The notes under the pieces were generated by a model. The model saw only the letters and a list, made by a program, of their open reading frames with translations. It did no database searches and was not told the DNA's origin. Below are positions 41,087-51,428 of a stretch of 64,000 nt of DNA, one piece after another (position 1 is the stretch's first letter; each line of letters starts with the position of its first letter). Where the stretch lies: assembly GCA_025558095.1 (NCBI GenBank), contig JAIVFI010000018.1, positions 496,001 through 560,000 on the forward strand. The letters are read 5' to 3'. The translations under genes were made by a program, and so were the position numbers. This DNA comes from Hyaloraphidium curvatum (lineage: Eukaryota; Monoblepharomycota; Hyaloraphidiomycetes; Hyaloraphidiales; Hyaloraphidiaceae).

Positions 41087-42254
41087 ATGGACTACTCCGG
41101 CTTCTCCGACATCAAAGTCGACGTCGACCGCGCCAAGCGCGTCGCGGTCCTGACCATCAACCGGCCGCAAGCCATGAACAGCTGGACCACGCTCATGGCT
41201 CTCGAGTTCATGAAAGCGTTCAATATGTTCAACCAAGACCCCGACGTCAAGGTCGTCGTTGTCACGGGAGCCGGGGACAGGGCGTTCTGCGCGGGGGCGG
41301 ACCTCTCGGGCGGGTCGTTCGGGGGCGGGGAGCGCGTCGAGGAGGGCTACCGGGACTCGGGCGGGCAGGCCGCGCTGGCCGTCGCGAGGTGCTCCAAGGT
41401 CGTGATTGCCGCCGTCAACGGTTCGGCCGTCGGCGTCGGGATGACGATCGTGGGTGCCGACGGGCTCGATTCCTTTCGCGGGCGGGTCTTGATTCCGGTC
41501 TCGGCGGACAGACGCTCCCGATGGACTTCCGCATCGTTTCGGACACCGCCAAGGTCGGATTCGTGTTTGCCAGGCGCGGCATCGCTCCCGAGGCTGCCAG
41601 CTCGTGGTTCCTGGTGGGCATCTACAGAGCTTTCGCCACCTCTCTTGGCCTGACGTTCTGCCTTCCCAGCCGCAACTCATCGGCCGCTCGCGCACCCTGA
41701 ACCTCTTCCTCTCCGGCAAGGTCTACCAGTCCACGGACCCCCTCTTCAGCGAGCTCTTCTACAAGGTCGTCCCCCAGAAGCAGGTCCTCGCCGAGGCGCT
41801 GGACCTCGCGCACGAGATTGCGCGCGAGAACAGCGAGATCTCCATGGCCATGATCAAGGGGCTCATCTGGCACCCGGCTGAGTCGCCCGAGGGGCAGCAC
41901 CTGCTCGACTCGCGCGTGGGGTTCTTCGTGTCGAGCGAGAGGGATTCCAAGGAGGGCGTCACGTCGTTCCTCGAGAAGGTACGTCCGCTCACCCTCACCA
42001 ATCTGGGGCCCGGGATCGCGACTGACAACCCCTTCCACCGTCCACAGCGCCCGCCCAACTTCCCCATGCGCGTCTCCAACCCCGCCGACCTCCCCAACTG
42101 GTACCCCTGGTGGAAGCACACGAGCGTCGCCGGTCGCGGCTGGCCCGAGCACGTGGACTCGGTCGAGGACTGCGACCGGGCCATCGCGGATTTGAAGAAG
42201 GCCATCGCGGAGATGCAGAAGAAGAGGGCCGAGATGGCCAAGTCCAAGATCTGA
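41087..42254 (+). CDS. enoyl-CoA hydratase/isomerase family protein
   Basis: Crotonase-fold enzyme of 326 aa from exons 41087-41449, 41512-41613, 41670-41978 and 42048-42254. The oxyanion-hole segments are AFCAGADLSGG and NGSAVGVGMT. A Glu follows in RRGIAPEAASSWFLPQLIGR, the typical position for hydratases of this family. It acts on enoyl-CoA esters in fatty-acid or branched-chain oxidation. The C-terminal exon adds about 68 residues with NWYPWWKHTSVAG and a Lys/Glu-rich helix, longer than plain hydratases. No clear PTS1 (ends KSKI) or mitochondrial presequence, so location is open. The splices restore IAPEAASSWFLPQLIG without gaps. Confidence 0.88.
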
Positions 42255-42295
42255 TTGCGTGAAGACGGAGGGGCAAAAGATGTTTGGTACCAGCT

Positions 42296-43506
42296 TCACG
42301 CCGGCGGCGGTCCCATCTTCCTCACGTCCAGGAGCCCGTCAAGGCTGCCCGGCTTCGCCTTGGGCTCCTTCTCGAACAGCTCCCTGATCTTTTCGAACGC
42401 GCGCAGGTGCGCCTCCAGATCTCCGCCCGCGGTCCCGGCCTTGGTAGTCATCGGCCCGGTCGCGTCCAGCTCCGCCACCAGCCCCGCCATCCGCGAAAAG
42501 AGCTTCCCGCGCTCGGGACCGAACGGCATCCCGTGGATGGCGCGCGGGTCGATGTCCCAGGGCAGCAGCTCGACCTGATGTGCAATTAGCGGCCGACGAC
42601 AGCGGTGGACGTTGCGAGGCGCACCTTGTTGAGGGACCAGAAGTCGAGGATGGCGTCGCCCTCGACGAAGAAGAGCCCGCGCACGTTCTCGATGCCAAAG
42701 TCCGAGGCCGGCAGCGGGTCGGTTTTCCTGGTGCACGCCTCGTAGGCCTGCCACGGAAAGCGTCAGCAGTCATGACACCGCCGCGTTGAGTTAACGCACC
42801 GCGCTCCCCGTGATGAACCCCCTCGTCTCCACCTCGCGGGGAACATCGAGCGCGTCCAGCCCCGGCCTCAGCCGCGCGAGCATCACCGGGTCCAGCTGCG
42901 CGTCGACCGACCTCCACCCGCCGTCTTGCCACACCTCGATGATCCAGTGGTCCTCCCACTGCTGCGTGAAATACCCGGCGAACCCGCATCTTCCTCGCGC
43001 AGGAACGCCGAGCGCCCTGAAGACCGCCACGGCCAAGAGCGTGAAATGCCTGCAGACCGCCACCAGCTTCCCCGCCGTCCCCTCCGCCCCGTACCCGAGC
43101 TCGGCCATCCGCGCGCACATCTCGCCGCACGTGCGCATCGACGTGTCGTGCGCGGCGCGCTGCGGGCCCAACGATGCGTGGGGGGCGGGGCGGACGTCGG
43201 CGGTCGACGCCGAGGGGTCGAGCGTGGCGTCCTGGGAGGCACCGGTCATCCGGACGCGGGGCGCGTCGGCCGAGTCGGCGTAGATGTGCATGAGCATCGC
43301 TGCGTCGGAGGGCGTCAGATGATGCTCGGCGGTTGCGAGATGGGCCCACGGTGCACGATGAGACGCTGGCACAGCTCCGCGACGCGCGGGACAAGCTCCC
43401 CCGCGGCAAGGCCCCGCAGCGGCGCGAGGAAGGCGTCGAAGGAGGGCGAAAGGGCGGACATCGGCGCCGGCGCGGCGTAGTACGAGAGGTACGCGTCGAG
43501 GGACAT
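42296..43506 (-). CDS. transglutaminase-like (TGc) domain protein
   Basis: Protein of 352 aa, exons 43506-43350, 43299-42800, 42747-42625 and 42574-42296. The TGc core is plain: KLVAVCRHFTLLAVAVFRAL carries the Cys, GVPARGRCGFAGYF follows, and EDHWIIEVWQDGGWRSVDAQ holds the His and Asp of the papain-like triad. Such proteins act as protein-modifying enzymes or proteases; the fungal members are mostly uncharacterised. The C-terminal half (RGLFFVEGDAILDFWSLNKV, then WDIDPRAIHGMPFG) looks like a distinct small domain. No signal peptide. Each intron is 50-52 nt and C-rich at the 3' end. A TATA box lies about 36 nt upstream of the start. Confidence 0.82.
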
Positions 43507-43540
43507 GGTTGCGAGGGGCGATGCGGGTGGGGGACGTCTC

Positions 43541-43547
43541 TTATAGG
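43541..43547 (-). promoter_or_regulatory. TATA box of the transglutaminase-like gene
   Basis: Minus-strand reading CCTCCTATAAGAGACG, about 36 nt before the ATG at 43506, implying a very short 5' leader. Confidence 0.45.
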
Positions 43548-43675
43548 AGGCCGGGCAATGTCGTGACGCCGGTCCCGGGTCGACTCGATTAAGACCATTC
43601 GACTGGAAAGCCTGGTTGCGGAGACATCCAGCCCGGCCGCTTCTTCCGAGCACATTCTTTCAAACGCGTTGCGAA

Positions 43676-45118
43676 TCACCCGCCCTTCGGAGCCTGCCTC
43701 CTCTCCCGCCACCGCAGCACCTCCCCCCTGGCCTCCCACAGCGCCTCCACCCGCCTCCTCACCACCCCTCCCGTCGTCGCCAGCGACAGCTCCCGCAGGA
43801 CGAACTCTCTTGCCCTCCTCCCCCTCTCCCTCGCCCCCTCCGGATCCGAGGCGATCCGCCGCAGGTGCTCCGCGGCCTTCTTCCCGTCCGGCTCGGCCCA
43901 CAGGAACTCTGGCCTGTAGGGCCCGCGCTGCTGCCCCACGGGCACCTTCCTGTACGGCACCAGGTACGCCGTGTCCTCCCGCATGAAATCCGCGTTGCCC
44001 CCGTACGCCGTGCCCACCACGGGCCTGCCGCGCGCCGAGGCCTGCAGCATCCCCAGGCCGAGCCCCTCGGAGCGGTGCAGGGAGAGGTACGCGTCCGCGG
44101 CGAGGAAGAGCGCGCGCACGTCGGCTTCGGGGAAGTGCCCCGGCATCGGGCGTATCCGCGGCCGGCCGGCGACGAGGGGCTGCAGGGCCTTCCACTCGGG
44201 GTCGGCGAGCTCGGCGCAGTGCGTCGATTTCAGCAGCAGGAGGGGCTTCCTCCCCCCCGGGAACTCCTCGTCGGGGTCCGGGAACGCGGCGCAGAATGCC
44301 GACACGGCGCCGGCGGGGTTCTTGCGGAGGGTTACGCTGCCGCAGTCGAAGGAGAAGAGGAAGGCGAGGTCGCGGTCGGTCAGGTTGAATCCGGCGCGGG
44401 CGGCGGCGACCGCGTCCGGGTCCGGCGGGGCGACGAGGTCGTTGGGCAGCGGGGCGCGCACGGTCCGAACGGGGAGCTGCGAGTACGTGGCGAACAGGCC
44501 CGAGATGTAGTCCGTGGGCCCCCAGATCTCGTCGGCGATCCGGAAGCGGGACACGTCGTCGAGCGGGAAGCCTTCGGCCTCCCAGAACCACCACACGGCG
44601 TTGATCCTCCCCTTGAGCACGTCGTGGCCCGTACTCCTCAGTTTCCGGGCCGCAATCGCCGCCAAGCCCGGCGGGATCGCCCAGACGTTCAGGAACGCCC
44701 CCTGTCCAGCGACGGCGGAGCAGTTGCCCTCCCTGACGGGGTTCCCCCCCCTTTCTGCCTCGGCCAGCACCTCCTCCAGCACCGTCCTGCTCCGCGCGTA
44801 CGGCGCCCCGGCCCAGGCGTGGGCGTCGCACGCGAACACGGGCAAGCCCGAGGCGGCCAGGGCGCGGAGCAGCGCGCGGGTGGCGACGGCGATCCCGAAC
44901 TCGCCGGCGAGGTAGCCGATCAGGTTGATCCCCAGCGGGGGCGTATCGGGCTGCGCGGGCGGGGCGGGGGCCGGCGGCGGAGGGGGCGGGAGCGGCGCGG
45001 GCGGCGCGGGCGGGCACGCGGGCGCCGGCGGGGTGCGGAGCAGCGCGAGCGCGGAGAGGGCGAGCAGCGCGGCCCCGAAGATCACCTTGCCGAGCGCCGC
45101 GGGGCCGGGGGGCCGCAT
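43676..45118 (-). CDS. glycosyltransferase, GT4-like, type II membrane protein
   Basis: Single-exon protein of 480 aa. A short N-terminal cytosolic tail and one membrane anchor (VIFGAALLALSALALL, residues 12-27) are followed by a Pro/Ala-rich stem of about 35 residues and a lumenal catalytic domain, as in Golgi transferases. The domain has GINLIGYLAGEFGIAVATRA (donor-side start), ADEIWGPTDYISGLFA, and the GT4-like acceptor region AYLSLHRSEGLGLGMLQASA then GRPVVGTAYGGNADFM, with the E-x7-E type Glu. It should add a sugar from a nucleotide donor to a glycan or lipid. The frame is open far upstream, but the anchor supports this start. Confidence 0.8.
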   Translation of the reverse strand: MRPPGPAALGKVIFGAALLALSALALLRTPPAPACPPAPPAPLPPPPPPAPAPPAQPDTPPLGINLIGYLAGEFGIAVATRALLRALAASGLPVFACDAHAWAGAPYARSRTVLEEVLAEAERGGNPVREGNCSAVAGQGAFLNVWAIPPGLAAIAARKLRSTGHDVLKGRINAVWWFWEAEGFPLDDVSRFRIADEIWGPTDYISGLFATYSQLPVRTVRAPLPNDLVAPPDPDAVAAARAGFNLTDRDLAFLFSFDCGSVTLRKNPAGAVSAFCAAFPDPDEEFPGGRKPLLLLKSTHCAELADPEWKALQPLVAGRPRIRPMPGHFPEADVRALFLAADAYLSLHRSEGLGLGMLQASARGRPVVGTAYGGNADFMREDTAYLVPYRKVPVGQQRGPYRPEFLWAEPDGKKAAEHLRRIASDPEGARERGRRAREFVLRELSLATTGGVVRRRVEALWEARGEVLRWRERRQAPKGG

Positions 45119-45592
45119 GGCGGGTTTCAGGCGGCGTTGTTGGGCGGGCGGAGGGCGGAGGAACCCGTCCGCGGTCGGGACCCGCGCGCTTCGGACCGAT
45201 GCCTTGGCCGACGTGCGGGTGCATGGGGTGCGGCGGGGGGATCGCGGCGGGTGGATGGCGGACATTTGGAAGGGAGGCGGACGCGATGAGGTCGGAAAGG
45301 CGCGGATCGCGGGAGGATGCGGGTCGGCCGTGGCCGGCAGGTGGGGCATACGGCCAGAGGGTGCGCCGCGGGTTGCGGAGGGGGCGGCGGGAACGACGCG
45401 CGGTAGAAGGACATGTAGCCGTCTCTGGTTCCGGGGACGGGCGACCGGCGCGGAGGGGACCTTGCCATGCCGGCCGGCCGCGGAAGTAGGGCTGCCGGCG
45501 GGCACGCGCGACGCGCCCAAGAGACGGACCGGCCATCGCGAGGACTGTGTCCGCGCATCCGCAACTTTGGAGCCCTCGGTGCGCTGCGATTG

Positions 45593-45847
45593 GCCAACAC
45601 CGCGCTGCTGCAGGGCGAGGGCGCCGCGGACGGCGTCGGGTTCGCCGAGGAGGCGGCACGGATCATACCGGAGGGAGTGTTGGCGGGGAAGAGCAGGATC
45701 CTGGTGGGCCACGACGCGGAGGAGCTGGATCGGATGGCGAGGGAGGACCCGGACGGGGTGTCGGGGAAAGCGTTCGCGCGGAGGGTGAGGGAGAGGGGGA
45801 TCTTTGGCGGCGCGATCGGGGCGGGACGGAAGGGCGCGAAGATCTGA
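45593..45847 (+). pseudogene. truncated copy of the SDR gene at 54952-55884
   Basis: Encodes NTALLQGEGAADGVGFAEEA onward to GRKGAKI and a stop, nearly identical to the last 90 residues of the SDR gene 9 kb away on the other strand. It lacks a six-residue stretch (SAPTSA in the source), an in-frame 18-nt deletion. The Rossmann motif, catalytic Tyr and Lys are absent, so it cannot be functional. Similarity begins abruptly at 45593 and ends soon after the stop. Confidence 0.85.
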
Positions 45848-45891
45848 CCGGTGGCCCGCGAATGGTGCCCGTTCGTCGCGAGTTCGCGCTG

Positions 45892-45980
45892 GAGCGCGGG
45901 GAGTGAGCGCGGGGAGTGAGCGCGGGGAGTGAGCGCGGGGAGTGAGCGCGGGGAGTGAGCGCGGGGATGGAGCGCGGGGT
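45892..45980 (+). repeat. 13-bp minisatellite
   Basis: Almost seven tandem copies of GAGCGCGGGGAGT: five exact, one variant (GAGCGCGGGGATG) and a partial last copy. It starts 45 nt after the truncated SDR copy. Confidence 0.95.
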
Positions 45981-46310
45981 TGGATGGGTGGGAGCGAGGC
46001 GGTGGACGGGATGGACCGATTCAACGGCCGGGATGACGCCGGCAGAGTGGGAGCTGATGGTGGATGGGCGGATGCACTTCGGTTCGACGGAAAGGATGCC
46101 GGGCTTCTCGTTCCGCGGGTGGCGGGTCCTCAGGGTCGGAGACGGAGGCGACGCGGATCCACCCGCACCCCTCGCACCGGCCGAACCATCCGCAGCCGCG
46201 CAGAATCCGATGCCGGGCTCCGCCTACGGCCCTGCAGCGTCGCCTGCCGGCCGGACTGTGACCTGCCGCATAGGAGAGAGTAATCCCTTGAAGGACAACC
46301 CCTCGCGAGG

Positions 46311-47540
46311 ATGAGGGCCCGCAGCGTCCGCCCCACGCGGCTTGCGCTTGCCGGCGCGGCGCTGATCTTCGTGTACGCGCTGTACTCGGGCGCGGCGTCG
46401 GGCGGGCCGGGCGGGCCGCCTTCCCCCGCGCCCCCCGCGGCGCCCGCGCCCCCGCCGCCGCCCCCGCCAGCACGCCCGCGCGCGCCGCCGCCCGCGCACT
46501 GCCCGCCGCCGCGCGCGCCGCTGCCGTACCCCGCGGGCGTGCTGGCGCGCCTCGCCGCCGCAGACGCCGCGCGCGGTGACCCGCCCCTGCTCCCGCTCGC
46601 CATCGCCTCGTTCCCGCACTCGGGCGCAACCTGGGCGCGCGACGTGCTGCGCGCCGCCACGGGCTGGGACTTCGGCGCCGCGGACGCCGGCTCGCCCCTC
46701 GGCCTGGCGGACCCGTTCGCAGTCAAGACATACTTCCCCGCGGTGCCCGCCGCGTGGGAGGCCGCCGCGGACAAGGACGCGCGCGGGTGGGGCATGTTCG
46801 CGCGCGCGATACACCTCGTGCGCAACCCCTTCGACGCGATCGCCGCCGCCATCGCGTTCGAGGACGCGTGGAACGCCAACGCGTCGCTGTCCGCGGACGG
46901 GGCAACGTCGCGCGGCGAACCGCGCGCGGTGGGGGGCAGCGCGCAGTTCAGGGCGCACATGTCGGTGTACGAGCGGCACCACCGCTACTGGGCCCGCCCG
47001 CCGCCGCTGCCCTCGGGGGTGGAGAGGCGGCTGGTGGTCCGCTACGAGGACATGCTCTCGGACCCCGCGGGCACCTTTGCCAGGATCGCCGAGTTCGTCT
47101 TCGATCCCCGTTTGCGCGAGGCCGCGAAATCTTTCCTGGAGGAGGACATGCCCAAAAACGCCTCGGAGTGGGCTTCCCCCTTGGACCACCCGTTCCTCGC
47201 CGCCGCGGGCATCGACGCCCGCGGCATGCTCGCGCGGCACCACGCCGCGCGCTCCCACTCCCTCTCCACCTCCCCGCACTCCGCGCAGGCGCTCCTCGCC
47301 TCGCACCCCGGCGCCCTGGCGCCGTCCCCCCCGGAACTCGCGAAGCTCGCCGCGTGCGGCGCCGCCGCGCACCCGGACCCCTACCCGACCCACGCACCCG
47401 CGGGCGACGCCGTCAAACTGTTCAACCCAGACGCGGTGCGGGTCGTCGTGAGGATGCTGGGGGAGCCGTTCTTCTGCGAGCTCGGGTACGCGGGGCTGCT
47501 CGGGGCCGCGGGGCACGGGGGGCTGGTCAGCTGTCCGTGA
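46311..47540 (+). CDS. sulfotransferase, type II membrane protein
   Basis: Golgi-type sulfotransferase of 409 aa, single exon. One membrane anchor at residues 10-26 (LALAGAALIFVYALYSG), a Pro/Ala-rich stem of about 40 residues, then the catalytic domain. The PAPS 5'-phosphosulfate loop is ASFPHSGATWARDVLRAATG (like WSC-domain sulfotransferases), and the 3'-phosphate motif is HLVRNPFDAIAAAIAF with its Arg. The later segment LVVRYEDMLSDPAGTFARIA is typical of sulfotransferases too. It should transfer sulfate to a glycan or protein. It is divergent from the glycosyltransferase, which shares the stem architecture. Confidence 0.82.
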   Translation: MRARSVRPTRLALAGAALIFVYALYSGAASGGPGGPPSPAPPAAPAPPPPPPPARPRAPPPAHCPPPRAPLPYPAGVLARLAAADAARGDPPLLPLAIASFPHSGATWARDVLRAATGWDFGAADAGSPLGLADPFAVKTYFPAVPAAWEAAADKDARGWGMFARAIHLVRNPFDAIAAAIAFEDAWNANASLSADGATSRGEPRAVGGSAQFRAHMSVYERHHRYWARPPPLPSGVERRLVVRYEDMLSDPAGTFARIAEFVFDPRLREAAKSFLEEDMPKNASEWASPLDHPFLAAAGIDARGMLARHHAARSHSLSTSPHSAQALLASHPGALAPSPPELAKLAACGAAAHPDPYPTHAPAGDAVKLFNPDAVRVVVRMLGEPFFCELGYAGLLGAAGHGGLVSCP

Positions 47541-49094
47541 TTTCCGGGCGGGTGGGATATGTTGGCCGGGATATGTTGGCCGGTGGACGGGAGGGGGGGG
47601 CGGATGTGGGGCGTTGCGGTGGGCCGGAGGGTATGTATTGCACGGTGCGGGAAGCAAGGCGCGGGAGCACCTCGCGGGCCCGTCGTCCGCGCACGATCGT
47701 CGGTCCCGGAACCCGTTCGTGGGCGCGGTGCGCCTCGATCTGCGAGCCCGTTGAGAACAAAAAGACGCCTCTCTCCCCTCCGCAGCAGCACGAAAACCTC
47801 CCCGCGCCCTCGGAGACCGCGACGGACGGGTTGGGAAACTTCCACGGCCCGCAGCCCGCCGGCGCAGCCCGCCGGCGCCTTCGCGGTATGCCAAGAGACC
47901 TGATGGCCCTTGAGCTCGCGGAAGCCGGCGGCGTGGTAGGTAGCGGCCGGGGAGCGAGGCTTGGTTCGCTCGATGGACCGGAGCTCCGCTATACCCCCGT
48001 CCGCCTCGCCGCCTGGGACGACGTCCCACCGGCGGTGGCTCGTCGGCCGTTGGCTGACCCGGGTGCGGGCCGCCGGTCGCGACCCTTCCGATTCCTCGGC
48101 CGGAGGTTGCCACCGGGATCCCCGACCCGACCGGGGCCCGCCTCCGCCCTCGGTGCCCGTTCCCCGCGGCCCCGGGGTCATCATCGAATGGTGCCCGGCG
48201 GCGGTTTGCTGCCGCGGTCCGGCCGGAGTCTCGGCCGATGGTTAGGCTCGGAGATCGGGTCCTCGGACCCGGCCGCGCGGAAAATCGGCGGATCCCCTCC
48301 CCGCCCGCGCCCGCCCGCCCCCGCATCGCCCGTGCGCCGCGCAACGGGGACGGTGGGCATCCGGTTGTTTCGTGCGCAGCGGGCCCGGGATGTGCGGCGC
48401 CGCGGCGCGGGGAGCCGTCGGAGGGTGCCGTGCCGGGCGGCTAACGACCGCCTTGCCGCGCCCCGCAAAAGACGGCCGCGGGGACACGGCCCGCGGGCGA
48501 GCGCCGGCGAACAATCGACGGGGGGGGGTCGGACGGGGGGGATGTGCCGGTGGGGATGCCGGGCGGAGGCGGCATGGGGATCGCGGGGTTGCCGCCGCGT
48601 CGGAGGCGGATTGAGTCATCGCCACCCCCAACCCGCCCGCAGGACACGGCCACGCGGCGCGGGCGCTCGGCGCGCGGCGGCCACCGCCCGCCGTGGTCGT
48701 CGGCGGTGGATGGCGGGTTTGCGAGGCGGGGAAGGTCGCGGGCGGCGGGGACGGGGTGGGATCCTGGTGGGTGGGTCGCGGGTGGCTGGAGACGTCCGAG
48801 GCGGATACCCTGGATTTTCGGTTGGGGGCAAGTGCGTCACCTCTCTTCGGGGAGGGCGCTCGCGCGGTGCTCGGGGGCGGGCGGGGGGGAAGGGGGACGG
48901 TGAATGTCCCGGGAGTGGCGGGGCGGGGATCGGGAGGTGGATCGAGGGATCGAGTGGGGGGGAAAAGGGTGGGGAGGGAAGGGTCCGGACCCTTTTCGGT
49001 GGTGGACCGCACCAATTGAAACGAGGACCTTGGCACACACCACAGCACCCCGCGAGCGCAGCCCGCACCCGAGAGCTCGCCCCGCACGCCACAC
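47541..49094. other. long GC-rich intergenic region
   Basis: About 1.55 kb. Very long frames on both strands cross it but lack domains or amphipathic patterning, and continue antisense to real genes. A direct 14-bp duplication (GATATGTTGGCCGG) lies near 47556-47583. Nothing else recognised. Confidence 0.5.
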
Positions 49095-49943
49095 ATGGAG
49101 ATTGGCCGCCTCGTCGAAGGGCCTTTGCCGCCGGCGCCGGCGCCCGCCGCGTGGGCGCTCCCCCCGCGGCCGCAGCCCGAACAGTCGCGCGCGCCGTGGC
49201 CGCCGTACCCGTCGCCGCCGCAGCAGCCGGGCTGGGCGCCGCGCGCCGCCCCGCCCCTCGCCATGCCCGCGGCGCACTCCCCGGGCCCCCACGGCCCGCC
49301 CGCGCACGCCCCCCCGGCACCGCCCGCGCACGGCCACCCGCACCACCCGCCCCCCCCGCACGCCTACGCCCCGTACCCGCTCCCGTACGGCTACCCGGTG
49401 CCGCCGCACGCCGCCTACCCCGGCTACCCGCCGCCGCCGGGCTGGCTGCCGCCCACGCCGCCGCTGGACCCGCTCTGGCCGGCGCCCCCGCACCCCCCGC
49501 CGATCGCGGTCCCCCCGCCGCGCTCGCTGCCCGACACCGCGTCCAGCGCCTCCTCCCCCGCCTCCCCCGGCGGCAACGCGCCGGCCGCCGCCCTCGAGAT
49601 GCTCGCCGAGTCGGCTCGCCTCGTCGGCAGGGACCGCCCCCGCCCCCCCGCCGCCGTCCCCGCGCTCCCCTCGCCCTCGGGCCCGGCCCCCGTCCCGGCC
49701 ATGGCCGCCAAGTACCCCCCACCCCCGCCGCACGGCTCCATCCCCGGCGCCAGCAGGTACACCTGCCACATCTGCATGCGCCCCTTCGGCTCCTCGTCGC
49801 ACCTCTCGCGCCACCGCAAGAGCGTGCACTCCGAGAGCCGCGACTTTCCCTGCAGGCTGGGCTGCGGGAGCAGGTTCAACAGGGGGGACAACCGCAAGAT
49901 GCACGAGCGCAAGTGCGCCCTCGGGGCAGGGAGGGAGGTGTGA
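49095..49943 (+). CDS. Pro-rich C2H2 zinc-finger protein
   Basis: Single-exon protein of 282 aa. About 200 residues of Pro/His/Ala/Tyr-rich low complexity precede two fingers at the C-terminus: YTCHICMRPFGSSSHLSRHR, continuing KSVH (C2H2), and FPCRLGCGSRFNRGDNRKMH, continuing ERKC (C2HC). The GGNAPAAALEMLAESARLVG stretch before them is the only helical part. Tandem C-terminal fingers with a Pro-rich activation-type region suggest a sequence-specific regulator. Targets unknown. The frame agrees with the finger positions, and no intron is required. Confidence 0.7.
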   Translation: MEIGRLVEGPLPPAPAPAAWALPPRPQPEQSRAPWPPYPSPPQQPGWAPRAAPPLAMPAAHSPGPHGPPAHAPPAPPAHGHPHHPPPPHAYAPYPLPYGYPVPPHAAYPGYPPPPGWLPPTPPLDPLWPAPPHPPPIAVPPPRSLPDTASSASSPASPGGNAPAAALEMLAESARLVGRDRPRPPAAVPALPSPSGPAPVPAMAAKYPPPPPHGSIPGASRYTCHICMRPFGSSSHLSRHRKSVHSESRDFPCRLGCGSRFNRGDNRKMHERKCALGAGREV

Positions 49944-51428
49944 CGGCTCCCCGGGGCCACGGGATGCGTCCGATCGGGGATCGGATGCGTCGGGCGGGCG
50001 GATGGGTGGACGGTGGACGTATGGGAGGCCCGCGATGCGCGCCGGACGCCGCGATCGGTCCCGCATTGCACGTCCCACCCCGGACCCCACAACGGACACG
50101 GGCAGACAGAAGGCAGGCCCCTGCAGACTGCAGACCCCACGATGTAGACCTTCTCTTTCCTCTGTGCGCATAGATGAGGACCATGGCGACCCCGCGCACC
50201 GGCGATCCGTCCGATCCGTTTCCTCGTTCCCGGTCCCTGGGGGGGACCCTTGGGACAGAGGGCCCCTCCCGGTCGCCTTTGCCACCGGGCCCACCGCTCG
50301 ACGATGCTGCACGCCGACTCCGGGCGGCTCGGGCCGGGACGGGAGCGGCGCGGCGGTGGATCGGGGCTCGCGGCCTGCGGCAGGCGTGAGGTCATCCGCT
50401 GCTGCTGCGGCCGGGGAAGGGTCCTGGCTGTGTCCGATGCCCGACGGTCGTTCCAACCCGGGGCGGTGTCGACGCCGAACTTGGTCCGAAACAGGGGGCG
50501 GGGCGGATGGAGTGTCGGTGGGGCGGATCGAGTGGGGGAGGGGAGCGGGAGGCGGAGGGGCATGCTGCCTGTCTGGCCAGTCAGGGCCGGGTGCTGACGG
50601 GCTCCGCGCGTCCCGTCGGCCACCCGACGGAGACGGGCGGATCCGCACGACCGGCCATCCATCCGGCCGTCCCCTGCTTCCTTGCCTCGTCCGCATGCAG
50701 GTCCCTTCGTGGCCGGGCGTCCCTCCCTTGCCGGGCCGCCGGCGCCTCCGGTCCCCCCGCGCCCGGGGGCCGAGACCGCAGGGAGGGCTCCCGACAGGCC
50801 GCTACAGGGTCACCGTCGGAAGGCGGAGGGACCGATGTCGTGCGCGCGGCGGCACCCACTGGCAAGGCCACCGGAAGCTAGGAGGAAGAACGATGGAGAA
50901 GCGGCATCGCCGAGGAGTTCACGGACGCCCGCTGTGCGGGAGAGGTCCCGAGTGAGCTATGTATGTGGTTGCGGACGGCGACGCCGGCTGCATCGATCGG
51001 ATGGCTGGGTGTGTGGGCGGGCGGGAGCGGGTGAGGAGCGCGGAAGGCAGGGCACATTCTCGGTGGATCGACCAAGAAACTCTTGGAAAGGTGCCAAGGG
51101 GAGAGTTCGTTCTGACGGAACCAGTAGTAGAGTAGCACTTTTGCAACGGATCATCTCGCCGCCTTCCGTGGCCTCCGTCCGTGGCCGAGCGCCGTCGAGG
51201 CGGCAGACGAGCCGGGCCCCGGGAATCGCGCTTCACGCGGCCTGCTTCCCCGTGGCCGAATTGCTCCGCGCCCATCAAAGCCCAACAGCATTCCACAAGG
51301 GCAGGAGCGTCCCGGAGTTGGGTGCGCTCGAGTGCTCGGCCAGGCGCGCTTCACTCGGCGTGGCGCAAACCGTCCCCCACCCCTTTCTAAGCACTCCGCC
51401 GCGGGCATCGCCGAGCGCTACCGACGAA
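49944..51428. other. long intergenic region
   Basis: GC-rich, about 1.5 kb, between tandem plus-strand genes. Open frames are low-complexity Arg/Gly/Pro shadows. No gene, RNA or repeat supported. Confidence 0.5.

Larger units (their letters stand above)
45119..46310. other. intergenic region with decayed sequence
   Basis: Divergent region between the glycosyltransferase and sulfotransferase genes. It contains the truncated SDR copy (45593-45847) and the 13-bp minisatellite (45892-45980). The remainder shows no coding or RNA signal. Confidence 0.6.

Noticed and set aside
42339-45659. 1106-codon minus-strand frame over the transglutaminase-like and glycosyltransferase genes
   Set aside because: Overlaps two genes in the wrong phase and has no domain; a GC shadow.
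46754-50173. 1139-codon plus-strand frame over the sulfotransferase and C2H2 genes
   Set aside because: Out of phase with both genes, and Arg/Gly/Pro-rich throughout without motifs.
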